64,000 nt of DNA from Actinomycetota bacterium (GTDB lineage: Bacteria > Actinomycetota > Acidimicrobiia > Spongiisociales > UBA4744). How positions within the stretch are numbered: the first letter of the stretch is position 1; each line of letters opens with the position of its first letter. The notes under the pieces were generated by a model. That model had not been told where the DNA came from, did not search any database, and worked only from the letters and a program-made list of their open reading frames with translations. This document shows positions 16,797-25,564 of the stretch, piece by piece. The DNA lies in the NCBI GenBank assembly GCA_013152275.1, contig JAADGS010000045.1, positions 33,182 through 97,181 of the forward strand. The letters are read 5' to 3'. The position numbers were made by a program, and so were the translations under genes.

Positions 16797-17686
16797 TGCG
16801 CTGTCGCGTATGTAGAGGGAGCGCGGCCATCGAGGTAAAGCGTCACAATGCGGCGTTCTGTGGACAGCACTTCATCGATCATGTGCGTAGACAAGTTGGA
16901 CGAACCATTCACGACCACGCCATGTTCGGTCCCGACGAACGTCTTGCGGTCGGTGTGTCGGGAGGCAAGGACAGCCTGGCGCTCTGGGACATCTTGCATC
17001 ACCTCGGCTATCGGGCTGAAGGGATCTATCTCGACCTCGGCATCGGGGCCTACTCGCAGGACAGTCTGAGCCGAGTCGAGGCCTTCGCCGAAGAACGGGA
17101 TCTGATTCTGCATTCGGTCAGCCTGCTGCAGCACTACGGATTCTCGATTCCCGATGCTGCGAAGGCGACTCGGCGCACGCCCTGTTCTGCATGCGGCCTC
17201 TCCAAGCGGTACGTCCTGAATGAGGAGGCGACACGCCGGGGCTTTGATGTTCTCGTGATGGGACATAATCTGGACGACGAGGCTGCGACGCTCTTCTCCA
17301 ACGTGCTCAACTGGAACATGGAATACCTGGGCAGACAGCGCCCTGTTCTTCCGGCTTCGGACGGTTTGGCCAAGAAGGTGAAGCCGCTGATTCGCGTCGC
17401 CGAACGAGAGACCGCCGCGTACGCGGTTCTCGCCGGGATCGACTACGAGGTGGAGGAGTGTCCGCTTGTGGGAGGAAACACGGTCAATCGTCTCAAGGAA
17501 TGGATGGCCATGCTCGAACATGACTCGCCGGGAGTCACCCAGCACTTCCTCGGGGGCTTCTTCGGCAGGGCCTCACATGCATTCGCAGTCGATATTCCCG
17601 ACCTGCATCCCTGCTCCAAGTGCGAAAGGCCGACCACCGGCGAGCGGTGCGCCTTCTGCAGGCTTCAGGAAAGAGCGGTGACATGA
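16796..17686 (+). CDS. ttuA: TtuA/NcsA-type tRNA 2-thiolation ATPase
   Basis: A 296-aa protein with the full TtuA/Ncs6 layout: an N-terminal zinc finger (C3, C6, C22, H25), PP-loop GVSGGKDSL (about 54-62), an iron-sulfur-type CSAC (about 131-134) plus a later Cys in EECPLV, and a C-terminal zinc finger (CSKC...CAFC). The family activates a tRNA uridine by adenylation and inserts sulfur from a ubiquitin-like carrier, here encoded just upstream. Coupling to TrmI, which modifies A58 of the T-loop, favours s2T54/s2U54 as the product. U34 thiolation (NcsA) is the alternative. Confidence 0.85.
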   Translation: MRCRVCRGSAAIEVKRHNAAFCGQHFIDHVRRQVGRTIHDHAMFGPDERLAVGVSGGKDSLALWDILHHLGYRAEGIYLDLGIGAYSQDSLSRVEAFAEERDLILHSVSLLQHYGFSIPDAAKATRRTPCSACGLSKRYVLNEEATRRGFDVLVMGHNLDDEAATLFSNVLNWNMEYLGRQRPVLPASDGLAKKVKPLIRVAERETAAYAVLAGIDYEVEECPLVGGNTVNRLKEWMAMLEHDSPGVTQHFLGGFFGRASHAFAVDIPDLHPCSKCERPTTGERCAFCRLQERAVT

Positions 17687-18456
17687 GGTTCGAAGCCGAC
17701 GATCTCTGCCTGCTCGTCGACTTCAAGGGAAGACGCTATCTCCTCACACTGCGAGAAGATGGTGAGTTTCATTCGCATCTCGGCGTGATCCCGCACACAG
17801 ACCTGATCGGCATACAGGAAGGCTCTCTGGTTTCGACGGGAAGCGGGAGCAAGCTGCTGGCCATTCGTCCACGGTTCGTTGACTACGTGCTGAAGATGCG
17901 CAGGGGCGCGCAAGTCGTCTACCCGAAGGACGTTGGCCCCATTCTCGTCTACGGAGATATCAAGCCGGGCAGCATCGTTCTGGAAGCAGGCACCGGATCC
18001 GGAGCCCTCACCATCGCTCTTGTGCGCGCCGTCGGGCCGAACGGACGTGTGGTCAGTGTCGAACGTCGCGAAGATCACGCAGCGCATGCCCGCCGCAGCA
18101 TCGAACGATTCTTCGGTGAGATTCCTTCGACCCTCGATCTGCGCGTCGGAGATGTCGAGACCGAAGCCGAGACCGTACACGCGGACCGGCTCGTTCTCGA
18201 TCTCCCCGAACCGTGGCACATCGCCCGTGCAGGCGGCCACATGGAACCCGGAGGCGTCTTCATCGCGTACCTCCCCACCGTGCCGCAGGTACAGACACTC
18301 GTGGAAACGATGCGAGACGTCGGCTCGTTCGCGCTGATCGATGTCTTCGAGACGCTGCACCGCACCTGGAAGGTGGAAGGACGATCGGTCCGTCCTGATC
18401 ACCGCATGGTCGGACACACCGGGTTCGTGGTTATCGGGCGGAGAAGCAATACGTGA
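17683..18456 (+). CDS. trmI: tRNA (adenine-58-N1)-methyltransferase
   Basis: A 257-aa SAM-dependent methyltransferase of the TrmI type. The N-terminal beta domain runs to about residue 80; SAM motif I is VLEAGTGSGALT (about 101-112); then VVSVERREDHA and the catalytic-motif region RLVLDLPEPW (about 167-176). It makes m1A58 in the T-loop. The ATG at 17683 overlaps the TtuA stop. Actinobacteria typically keep trmI just upstream of mpa, as here. Confidence 0.94.
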   Translation: MRFEADDLCLLVDFKGRRYLLTLREDGEFHSHLGVIPHTDLIGIQEGSLVSTGSGSKLLAIRPRFVDYVLKMRRGAQVVYPKDVGPILVYGDIKPGSIVLEAGTGSGALTIALVRAVGPNGRVVSVERREDHAAHARRSIERFFGEIPSTLDLRVGDVETEAETVHADRLVLDLPEPWHIARAGGHMEPGGVFIAYLPTVPQVQTLVETMRDVGSFALIDVFETLHRTWKVEGRSVRPDHRMVGHTGFVVIGRRSNT

Positions 18457-18457
18457 G

Positions 18458-18481
18458 GGAAGGCCCCATGTGGGGCCTTCC
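18458..18481. terminator. Terminator between trmI and ferredoxin
   Basis: A perfect 10-bp stem (GGAAGGCCCC / GGGGCCTTCC) with a 4-nt loop directly after the trmI stop. It lies between convergent genes and can serve both; no long T-tract. Confidence 0.75.
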
Positions 18482-18511
18482 TCCACCATACGTTCGCTGA
18501 AAGGAACTGGT

Positions 18512-18757
18512 CTACGGCTCGATGAAGATGCACTCTCCCGGGCACTCTTCCGCGGACTCGATGACCATTTCTTCCTGCCCTGCAGGAACAACGCCGAGAC
18601 CTTGAGCCCCTTCCGGGTTGCCTTCGGAGGCTGCAAAGATCTTGTCGCCTTCTTTGACATAGGCGAGTCCGTCATCCAACAGCACAAAAACATCCGGCGC
18701 GATCTCTTCGCAGAGGCCATCGCCCGTACACAGATCTTGGTCGATCCAAACCTTCAT
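18512..18757 (-). CDS. Ferredoxin ([3Fe-4S] type) with an internal insertion
   Basis: An 81-aa acidic protein with Cys at 10, 16, 72 and 76 (DLCTGDGLC...ECPGEC). C10, C16 and C72 match the three ligands of the actinobacterial P450-associated [3Fe-4S] ferredoxins, which are usually about 63-70 aa. Here an extra segment of roughly 15-20 residues (about 40-60, Gly-rich) separates the two halves. AGGAG lies 9 nt before the ATG. A ferredoxin divergent from mpa is also seen in other actinobacteria; the partner is unknown. Confidence 0.85.
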   Translation of the reverse strand: MKVWIDQDLCTGDGLCEEIAPDVFVLLDDGLAYVKEGDKIFAASEGNPEGAQGLGVVPAGQEEMVIESAEECPGECIFIEP

Positions 18758-18835
18758 AGCTGAGGAACTCCTTATGTGTTGCAGGCATGCTACCCAAATT
18801 CGCGCTCTCCACTAAGTGCAGTCTTCGCACCGCCG

Positions 18836-18841
18836 TATACT
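18836..18841 (+). promoter_or_regulatory. Candidate -10 element (TATACT) for the proteasome operon
   Basis: TATACT lies 12 nt before the mpa ATG in the 96-nt divergent spacer, predicting a leader of only a few nucleotides. No good -35 is visible. The opposite strand should hold the ferredoxin promoter. Confidence 0.4.
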
Positions 18842-18853
18842 TCGCGCGAGCCC

Positions 18854-20551
18854 ATGACTGATGTCGAGCAACTGAAAACCGCCATTGCCCACCTCGAAGT
18901 GGAGGTTGCGACGCTCAGATCGGAATCGGACCGCGCCCGAAAGCTGGAACGCCGGCTGTCCGAAACCAAGATGCAGCTCGACCGGGCAGGATCCCAGAAC
19001 CAGCGGATGGCGGAATTGCTCCGCGAGGCGCGAGAACAGCTCGCGATGCTTCGCCACGAGGTGGAGAGGCTCGCAGCTCCTCCGAACCAGTTCGGAACGG
19101 TCCTCCAGGTCAACGCCGGAGGAACGGTGGACATTGTCAGCGGTGGCCGCAAACTGCGCGTGGCGGCTCAGCCCAGCATCGAAGTCAAGCAGCTCCAACG
19201 CGGCCAAGAGGTCCTGCTGAATGAGGCGATGAACATCGTTGATGTGCGGCGTTTCACCGTCTCCGGCGAGGTCGTAACGGTCAAGGAGCGCCTTGGGGAG
19301 CAGCGCCTCCTCGTCCTTGCCAGAGGAGACGAGGAGCGAGTCGTCGAGATTGCGGAACCACTCGAGGAAGAGTCCTTCAGGGCAGGCGACGCGGTACGCC
19401 TCGACGCACGTAGCGGGCTCGTGTTCGAGAAGCTCTTGCGCCCTGAAGTCCAGGAGCTGATTCTCGAAGAGGTCCCTGATGTCACGTACGACGACGTTGG
19501 GGGTCTCAGGGAGCAGATCGAGGCGATTCGAGACGCCGTCGAACTTCCGTACCTGCACAAGGAACTCTTTGCCGACTACGGACTCGAAGCCCCCAAAGGA
19601 GTGCTGCTGTACGGACCGCCCGGCTGTGGCAAGACGCTGATCGCCAAGGCGGTTGCCAACAGTCTTGCCCAGGCGGTGGCTGCTCGCACCGGACGAACCG
19701 ACGCCCGCTCATACTTCCTGAACGTGAAAGGCCCGGAGCTGCTCAACAAGTACGTGGGGGAGACGGAGCGTCAGATCCGATTGATCTTCCGAAGGGCCAA
19801 GGAGAAGTCGGACCAGGGGGTTCCGGTCATTGTGTTCTTCGACGAGATGGACTCGTTGTTCCGCACCAGAGGCACAGGAGTGTCCTCCGACATGGAATCG
19901 ACAGTCGTCCCTCAATTGCTCTCGGAACTCGACGGTGTGGAAAGCCTCAAGAACGTCATCGTGATCGGCGCATCGAATCGTGAGGACCTGATCGACCCTG
20001 CGATTCTGCGGCCGGGCCGCCTCGACGTGAAGATCAAGATCGGCCGACCCGACGAGACGTCCGCTCGCGAGATCTTTCGCATCTACCTCGACGGTGTCGC
20101 GCCCCTGGACGCCGAGGAAATGGAGGAGGCGGGAGGTGATCGCGAGACGATGCTCTCCGCGATGATCGATCGCACCGTCGAGAGGATGTACGCACAGGAC
20201 GACGCGAACAAGTTTCTCGAGGTCACGTACGCGAACGGTGACCGGGAACTGCTCTACTTCAAAGATTTTTCCAGCGGCGCGATGATCCAGAACATCGTCA
20301 GCCGGGCCAAGAAAGAGGCGATCAAGCGGGAGATCGCCGGCGGGCCGAGGGGCCTTCGGACGGCCGACCTCCTGAGAGCGATCACAAGCGAATTCGCCGA
20401 GCACGAGGACCTTCCCAATACGACGAATCCGGACGACTGGGCGAAGGTCTCCGGCAAGAAAGGGGAGCGTATCGTGTATGTCCGGACGCTGATGCGAGGC
20501 GAGAACAACTCGAAGAAGATCGAGGCCGTCACGACCGGCCAGTACCTCTAA
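18854..20551 (+). CDS. mpa: Proteasomal AAA+ ATPase Mpa/ARC
   Basis: A 565-aa hexameric unfoldase that feeds pupylated proteins to the 20S core. The N-terminal coiled coil (about 1-75, which captures Pup) is followed by two OB domains. The AAA module has GPPGCGKTL (Walker A, about 256-264), [11 protein letters not shown] (Walker B) and an arginine-finger region. The C-terminus is GQYL, the docking tail seen in Mpa/ARC. The ATG at 18854 matches the family N-terminus; further upstream codons do not. It is the first gene of the proteasome operon. Confidence 0.97.
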   Translation: MTDVEQLKTAIAHLEVEVATLRSESDRARKLERRLSETKMQLDRAGSQNQRMAELLREAREQLAMLRHEVERLAAPPNQFGTVLQVNAGGTVDIVSGGRKLRVAAQPSIEVKQLQRGQEVLLNEAMNIVDVRRFTVSGEVVTVKERLGEQRLLVLARGDEERVVEIAEPLEEESFRAGDAVRLDARSGLVFEKLLRPEVQELILEEVPDVTYDDVGGLREQIEAIRDAVELPYLHKELFADYGLEAPKGVLLYGPPGCGKTLIAKAVANSLAQAVAARTGRTDARSYFLNVKGPELLNKYVGETERQIRLIFRRAKEKSDQGVPVIVFFDEMDSLFRTRGTGVSSDMESTVVPQLLSELDGVESLKNVIVIGASNREDLIDPAILRPGRLDVKIKIGRPDETSAREIFRIYLDGVAPLDAEEMEEAGGDRETMLSAMIDRTVERMYAQDDANKFLEVTYANGDRELLYFKDFSSGAMIQNIVSRAKKEAIKREIAGGPRGLRTADLLRAITSEFAEHEDLPNTTNPDDWAKVSGKKGERIVYVRTLMRGENNSKKIEAVTTGQYL

Positions 20552-20604
20552 GGGGGTCCGAGATGCTCGTTGCGTTCTCGTCGGCATCCTTGGTTTCCTG
20601 ACCG

Positions 20605-22074
20605 ATGTCCATACCGAAGGTGATCGGCACCGAGACCGAATTCGGGATCACGATTCGTCACCAGGCAGACTTCAATCCGGTGCTCGCCTCCGGACTCGTT
20701 GTCAGCAACTCCCCGGATGGATTGCGAGTGCGGTGGTCGCTCGCCGAGGAGTCCCCTGGGCGTGACGCGCGAGGGCACGCATTCGGCAGCGGGGTGACTC
20801 TCGACGCGGAGATTCTCAATGCGCTTCTTCCCAACGGAGCCCGGTTGTATGTCGACCACGCCCATCCCGAATACTCGACACCCGAATGTCTGGACGCCCG
20901 CGAGGCGGCCCTGCACGACAAGGTGGGAGAACTCGCCATGGCACGCGCCGTGACGGCGGTACAGCGTGTTCTCCAGCCTGGGGAGACGATCTCCATCTAC
21001 AAGAACAACAGCGATGGGAAAGGGAACTCCTACGGTGCCCACGAGAACTACATGGTGTCGCGATCCCTGCCGTTCAACGACATTGTCCGTTACCTGACAA
21101 CATTCCTGGTCACCCGTCAGGTCTTCACCGGTTCAGGGAAGGTCGGAGCCGAGAACGGGCGGAACGAGGTCGACTTTCAAATCAGTCAGCGCGCCGATTT
21201 CTTCGAAGAGCGGGTCGGACTGGAAACGACGCTGCGACGACCGATCATCAACACACGCGACGAACCGCACGGCGACCCGAAGCGGTTCCGGAGACTGCAC
21301 CTCATCATCGGGGATGCCACACGATCCGAAATCCAGACCTATCTGAAGCTTGGCACGACGTCGTTGCTCCTGGCGGCCATCGAGGATGAGGCACTGCCCG
21401 ACGATCTCGAACTTCTCGATCCGGTGGCAGAGACTTGGCAGGTGAGTCACGACATAGGTTTGGGGAACGCTTTGCAGCTTGCGGACGCTGGTTCCGCCAC
21501 GGCGCTCGAGTTGCAGTGGCAGTACTTCGATTGGCTCTCGAAGTATGCGGAGGCGACGGAGGCGGACGATGTGAGCCGAGACGTTTTGGTGCGTTGGGAG
21601 CATGTACTCCAAGACCTCGAGGCCGACCCGATGCGGACCGCCGACCGTCTCGACTGGACGGCGAAACTGCGAATCATGCAGGCATACAGAGATCGGGAGC
21701 ATCTCGGCTGGAGCCATCCGCGCCTGAGGGCACTCGATCTCCAATATCACGACGTCGACCCGAAGCGAGGGTTGTACGACCGTTTCGTCGAGAGGGGTTC
21801 GATCCGGCGGCTCTTCACCGACACCGAAGTGGCCGACGCACTGCATCATCCCCCTGAAGGAACGAGAGCGTATTTCCGTGGTCGCTGTGTGAGCGAACAC
21901 GGCGAAGCATTGGTGGCCGCGAACTGGGACTCGCTCGTATTCGATACGGGCGAAGCCACACTCAAGAGGGTGCCTATGATGGATCCGCTGCGAGGAACGG
22001 CGAAGCGAGTAGGTGCACTCCTCGATGCATCATCGAGTGCCGCCGATCTCCTCGAGGCACTAGGAGGTGACTGA
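20605..22074 (+). CDS. dop: Depupylase/Pup deamidase Dop
   Basis: A 489-aa protein of the carboxylate-amine-ligase-like PafA/Dop family. GTETEFGI holds the nucleotide/metal Glu, and the region after QADFNPVLASG contains the insertion (Dop loop, about 35-70) that separates Dop from PafA. ENYMVSR and INTRDEPH are shared family motifs. Dop removes Pup from substrates and, where Pup ends in Gln, deamidates it. Here Pup already ends in Glu, so depupylation is the expected role. pup follows immediately. Confidence 0.96.
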   Translation: MSIPKVIGTETEFGITIRHQADFNPVLASGLVVSNSPDGLRVRWSLAEESPGRDARGHAFGSGVTLDAEILNALLPNGARLYVDHAHPEYSTPECLDAREAALHDKVGELAMARAVTAVQRVLQPGETISIYKNNSDGKGNSYGAHENYMVSRSLPFNDIVRYLTTFLVTRQVFTGSGKVGAENGRNEVDFQISQRADFFEERVGLETTLRRPIINTRDEPHGDPKRFRRLHLIIGDATRSEIQTYLKLGTTSLLLAAIEDEALPDDLELLDPVAETWQVSHDIGLGNALQLADAGSATALELQWQYFDWLSKYAEATEADDVSRDVLVRWEHVLQDLEADPMRTADRLDWTAKLRIMQAYRDREHLGWSHPRLRALDLQYHDVDPKRGLYDRFVERGSIRRLFTDTEVADALHHPPEGTRAYFRGRCVSEHGEALVAANWDSLVFDTGEATLKRVPMMDPLRGTAKRVGALLDASSSAADLLEALGGD

Positions 22075-22254
22075 ATGAAAGAGAACATCCAAAAGCCCCA
22101 CCGGGAGCAGAACACCACCGAAGATACCGACATCGCCTCCACTCCCGAGGTGCATGTCGGAGAGATCGACGATCTCCTCGACGAGATCGATGAAGTCCTC
22201 GAAGAGAACGCGGAAGAATTCGTCAAGAACTACGTCCAGAAGGGCGGAGAATGA
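22075..22254 (+). CDS. pup: Prokaryotic ubiquitin-like protein Pup, ending in GGE
   Basis: A 59-aa intrinsically disordered acidic protein. The C-terminal helix region EIDDLLDEIDEVLEENAEEF binds the Mpa coiled coil, and the end is VQKGGE. A C-terminal Glu (not Gln) means it can be ligated by PafA without deamidation. GGAGG precedes the ATG by 8 nt. The gene starts right after the dop stop and overlaps prcB by 4 nt. It is too short for a 60-residue gene-calling cutoff. Confidence 0.97.
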   Translation: MKENIQKPHREQNTTEDTDIASTPEVHVGEIDDLLDEIDEVLEENAEEFVKNYVQKGGE

Positions 22255-23021
22255 GTGACGCATTCGGACAGGGTGTGAGCTTCAGCAACCTCCTCGCTTC
22301 GCTCGAGATGACTCCGAAGTGGGAGATTCCGACAACGGAGCACTCCACACTCGACGCTCCTGTTGCGACGACCGTCCTCGCTCTGCGTTTCAAGGATGGT
22401 GTTGTGATGCTCGGAGATCGCCAGGCTACGGAGGGACATTTCGTTGCCCACCGCAGAATCCAGAAGGTTTTCCAGGCCGACCATTTCTCGGCCGTCGCGA
22501 TCTCCGGTACCGCCGGCATCGCTCTCGACCTGGTCCGTCTCTTCCAAACCGAACTGGAGCACTACGAAAAGTTGGAGGGGACACGTCTCAGCGTCGACGG
22601 CAAAGCGACCTACCTGAGTCGGATGGTCCGTCAGCAGCTGCCTTTGGTGTTCCAGGGCCTGGTCGTCGTTCCGCTGTTCTGCGGATACGATGAAGACGAG
22701 CGAACCGGACGCCTCTATACGTTCGATGTTGTCGGCGGCCGATACGAAGAGCACGAGTACGGAGCTACCGGCTCGGGTTCGCGCGATGCCAAGGGGTATC
22801 TGCGATCCGTCTACCGAGCGGATCTCGACGAGTCGGATGCGTTGGATATCGGAATGCGCGCGCTGGTGGTCGCCTCCCAGGAGGACACGGCGACCGGTGG
22901 ACCCGACCTCGCTCGAGGCATCCTTCCGAACGTCGTGACCGTCACTGCAGACGGGTTCGTCGAGGTCGAATCGGACGTGGTTGCAGCCCTGGCCTCGTCA
23001 GCACTGGGGGACATTCGATGA
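22251..23021 (+). CDS. prcB: 20S proteasome beta subunit PrcB
   Basis: A 256-aa precursor. A propeptide of 39 residues precedes the predicted catalytic Thr40 (VA|TTVLALRF). Counting from that Thr, Asp17 (GDR) and Lys33 are in the canonical places. The residue before Thr is Ala, where most actinobacterial PrcB have Gly. SGTAGIA, LEHYEKLEG and GSGS are family motifs. It forms the inner beta rings with PrcA. The ATGA overlap couples it to pup and prcA. Confidence 0.97.
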   Translation: MSDAFGQGVSFSNLLASLEMTPKWEIPTTEHSTLDAPVATTVLALRFKDGVVMLGDRQATEGHFVAHRRIQKVFQADHFSAVAISGTAGIALDLVRLFQTELEHYEKLEGTRLSVDGKATYLSRMVRQQLPLVFQGLVVVPLFCGYDEDERTGRLYTFDVVGGRYEEHEYGATGSGSRDAKGYLRSVYRADLDESDALDIGMRALVVASQEDTATGGPDLARGILPNVVTVTADGFVEVESDVVAALASSALGDIR

Positions 23022-23701
23022 CCGTTCCTTTCTACGTGCCTCCCGAACAACTTGTCAAGGATCGAGCCGAGTTTGCCCGCAAAGGCATCGCTCGGGGTCG
23101 TTCGATCGTTGCTGCCGAGTACGACCTGGGTGTGCTCCTACTCGCAGAGAATCCGAGCGCCACCCTCCACAAGATCAGCGAGATCTACGACCGTGTCGCC
23201 TTTGCCGGTGTGGGCAAGTACAACGAATTCGAGGCGCTGCGGGTCGCAGGGACTCGCCACGCGGACTTGAGAGGGTATCTCTACAGCAGGTCCGACGTGA
23301 ACGCGAAGGGCCTTGCCAACGCTTTCTCCCAAACACTCGGCAACATCTTCACCCACGAAGTGAAGCCGTACGAGGTCGAGATACTCGTCGCAGAACTGGG
23401 GATCAACGGCCACCCGAGCCATCTCTATCGGGTCACCTACGATGGCACCCTGTCCGACGAAGGTCGCCATTGCGCCATTGGCGGCCAGGCCGACGCGCTG
23501 AGCGAACTCTTGGAGGCACAGGACCAGAAAGTCGGCTCGCTCGCCGAAACGATCAGGGCGGTCGCAGGAGCATTCGAAGAAGTCCTCGACAGGGAAGTCG
23601 ACGGATGGGAAGCCGCCGTCCTCGATTCGACAGCAGGCCGGAGAGCATTCCGCAGACTATCGGGTACAGAGGTCGTCGAGATCCTTGGCGGCTCTGACTG
23701 A
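23018..23701 (+). CDS. prcA: 20S proteasome alpha subunit PrcA
   Basis: A 227-aa alpha-ring subunit. The N-terminus MTVPFYVPPEQLVKDRAEFARKGIARG is the gate segment and first helix; VAFAGVGKYNEFE and the TLGNIFTHEVKPYEVE segment are typical of the family. It assembles outer rings that dock Mpa through its GQYL tail. The start overlaps the prcB stop by 4 nt. Confidence 0.97.
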   Translation: MTVPFYVPPEQLVKDRAEFARKGIARGRSIVAAEYDLGVLLLAENPSATLHKISEIYDRVAFAGVGKYNEFEALRVAGTRHADLRGYLYSRSDVNAKGLANAFSQTLGNIFTHEVKPYEVEILVAELGINGHPSHLYRVTYDGTLSDEGRHCAIGGQADALSELLEAQDQKVGSLAETIRAVAGAFEEVLDREVDGWEAAVLDSTAGRRAFRRLSGTEVVEILGGSD

Positions 23702-23712
23702 TTCTCCAATCT

Positions 23713-23729
23713 GTCAGGGATGTCCTGAC
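23713..23729. terminator. Short hairpin between prcA and pafA
   Basis: A 6-bp stem (GTCAGG / CCTGAC) with a 5-nt loop, 12 nt after the prcA stop. It may be a partial terminator that lowers pafA relative to the core subunits; no T-tract. The rest of the 227-nt gap shows no convincing gene. Confidence 0.4.
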
Positions 23730-23928
23730 GGAAAAGTGAGAACGATGTCCTGGCGGTTCTCCCATATCTCGTACTTCGAGAATCGGCGGATCCGGAACCC
23801 ACCAGGGAGCGCATGAATCAAAACCAGAACCGGACGCCGCTTGTCGGCTCCCACTCTTGGATTGAAGCCCGCAGGTGCGTGCTGGGCACTCCTCGACGGC
23901 CCTGGACCATGGGATCTACGCTGAAGCG

Positions 23929-25284
23929 ATGAAGCGCCGCATCTACGGGCTCGAAAGCGAATACGGTGTGACGTGCACTCTGCGTGGCCAGCGGAGACTG
24001 AGTCCGGACGAGGCTGCCAGGTATCTGTTTCGACGGGTCGTGAGTTGGGGCCGGTCGTCGAATGTCTTTCTCGAAAACGGCGCTCGTCTCTACCTCGATG
24101 TCGGGAGTCACCCCGAGTACGCGACGCCCGAGTGTGACGATCTTTCCACCTTGATCTCCGCCGACAAGGCCGGTGAGCGAATCCTGCAGAACTTGGCCGT
24201 CGAAGCTCAACACAGGCTGGCCGAGGAAGGGATCAGTGGAGAGATCTTCCTCTTCAAGAACAACACGGACTCGGCGGGTAACTCGTATGGCTGCCACGAG
24301 AACTACCTGATCGGACGGGACACCGACTTTTCGGTCGTACTGGGGGCGCTGCTTCCGTTTCTTGTTACGAGACAGATCTACGCGGGTGCCGGCAAGCTGC
24401 TGCAAACCACCAGAGGCGTGCGATTCACGATGTCCCAGCGTGCCGAGCACATCTGGGAAGGAGTGTCGTCTGCCACTACGCGCAGCAGACCTATCGTGAA
24501 CACGAGGGACGAACCACATGCAGATGCAGCGCTTTACCGGAGACTTCACGTCATCGTCGGTGACTCCAACATGTCCGAAACGGCCACGTACGCAAAAGTC
24601 GGAGTAGTTGGTGCACTCCTGCAGATGCTCGAGGAGGGGTCCGAGTTTCGCACGCTCGATCTGGAGAATCCGATCCGGGCAGTCCGGGAGATCAGTTCCG
24701 ATCCGACATGCCGAAGGCGGATCAGGCTCGCGAACGGTCGAGAACTCTCCGCCCTGGACATCCAGTGGGAGTATCTGGACAAAGCCGCCCACCACGCAAG
24801 GACCCGGGGTTTTCCTCCGATCATCGATAGGGCGGTACGGATGTGGGAGAGAATGCTCGTGGGCATCGAGAAGGATCCGATGACCCTCACGAGGCAGGTC
24901 GACTGGGTTGCCAAGCGGCAACTGATCGAGGCATACCGAGCTCGGCACGATCTCGCCTTGTCAGACCCGCGGCTGGCAATGATGGATCTCTCCTACCACG
25001 ACATCAACCCGGCACGAGGCCTCTACAACCTGTTGGTCCGTCGAGGCAAGGTCGATCGTGTGGTCGATGACGCGGCAATCGCCGAAGCGATGACCAATGC
25101 ACCCTCGACCACGCGGGCTCGCCTTCGGGGACGGTTCATTCGCGCCGCCAAGGCCGCGGGTCGCGACTTCACCGTCGACTGGGTCCATCTCAAAGTGAAC
25201 GATCAGGCGCAGCGAACGGTTCTCTGTAAGGATCCCTTCGTGCACACCGATCCTCGCGTCGATCGACTCATCGAGGACTTGTAG
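23929..25284 (+). CDS. pafA: Pup ligase PafA
   Basis: A 451-aa ligase that joins the Pup C-terminal Glu to substrate lysines using ATP. Strong family blocks are [11 protein letters not shown] (catalytic Glu), [69 protein letters not shown] and the C-terminal [23 protein letters not shown]. It lacks the Dop loop. The ATG at 23929 gives the known N-terminus; upstream in-frame codons do not resemble the family. Confidence 0.97.
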   Translation: MKRRIYGLESEYGVTCTLRGQRRLSPDEAARYLFRRVVSWGRSSNVFLENGARLYLDVGSHPEYATPECDDLSTLISADKAGERILQNLAVEAQHRLAEEGISGEIFLFKNNTDSAGNSYGCHENYLIGRDTDFSVVLGALLPFLVTRQIYAGAGKLLQTTRGVRFTMSQRAEHIWEGVSSATTRSRPIVNTRDEPHADAALYRRLHVIVGDSNMSETATYAKVGVVGALLQMLEEGSEFRTLDLENPIRAVREISSDPTCRRRIRLANGRELSALDIQWEYLDKAAHHARTRGFPPIIDRAVRMWERMLVGIEKDPMTLTRQVDWVAKRQLIEAYRARHDLALSDPRLAMMDLSYHDINPARGLYNLLVRRGKVDRVVDDAAIAEAMTNAPSTTRARLRGRFIRAAKAAGRDFTVDWVHLKVNDQAQRTVLCKDPFVHTDPRVDRLIEDL

Positions 25285-25564
25285 GACCGTAGGGACCGTG
25301 GAGCGTGGGAGCGGAGCGTTCCGACTGCCGGACGCGAACTGTCACGTAGAGGGTCGGTGCTGCCGGGGTGGAACTCGTGTTCCTGGGACACTGCCGGGTA
25401 TGGCACGACGCATGCCGTCCGGACCTGAGCGTCGGGCGGTGATGACACCGGAAATGTGAGGATCGGCAATGTGACGTCGCCGAGTTTCCTACCTGCACCG
25501 GCAACCGGGTCCAGATGCCGAGCACCTGGTACGGCGGGCGCAGGGGGCCTACAGTTGTCTGAGC

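Noticed and set aside
23813..23931. 39-codon frame (starts at ATG 23813) ending inside the pafA start
   Set aside because: It has a weak ribosome site and no family resemblance; it could be a leader peptide but there is no positive evidence.
25554..25562. PafBC-type DNA-damage promoter motif (TTGTC...) before pafB
   Set aside because: The match is partial and too close to the pafB start to serve as an upstream promoter for it.
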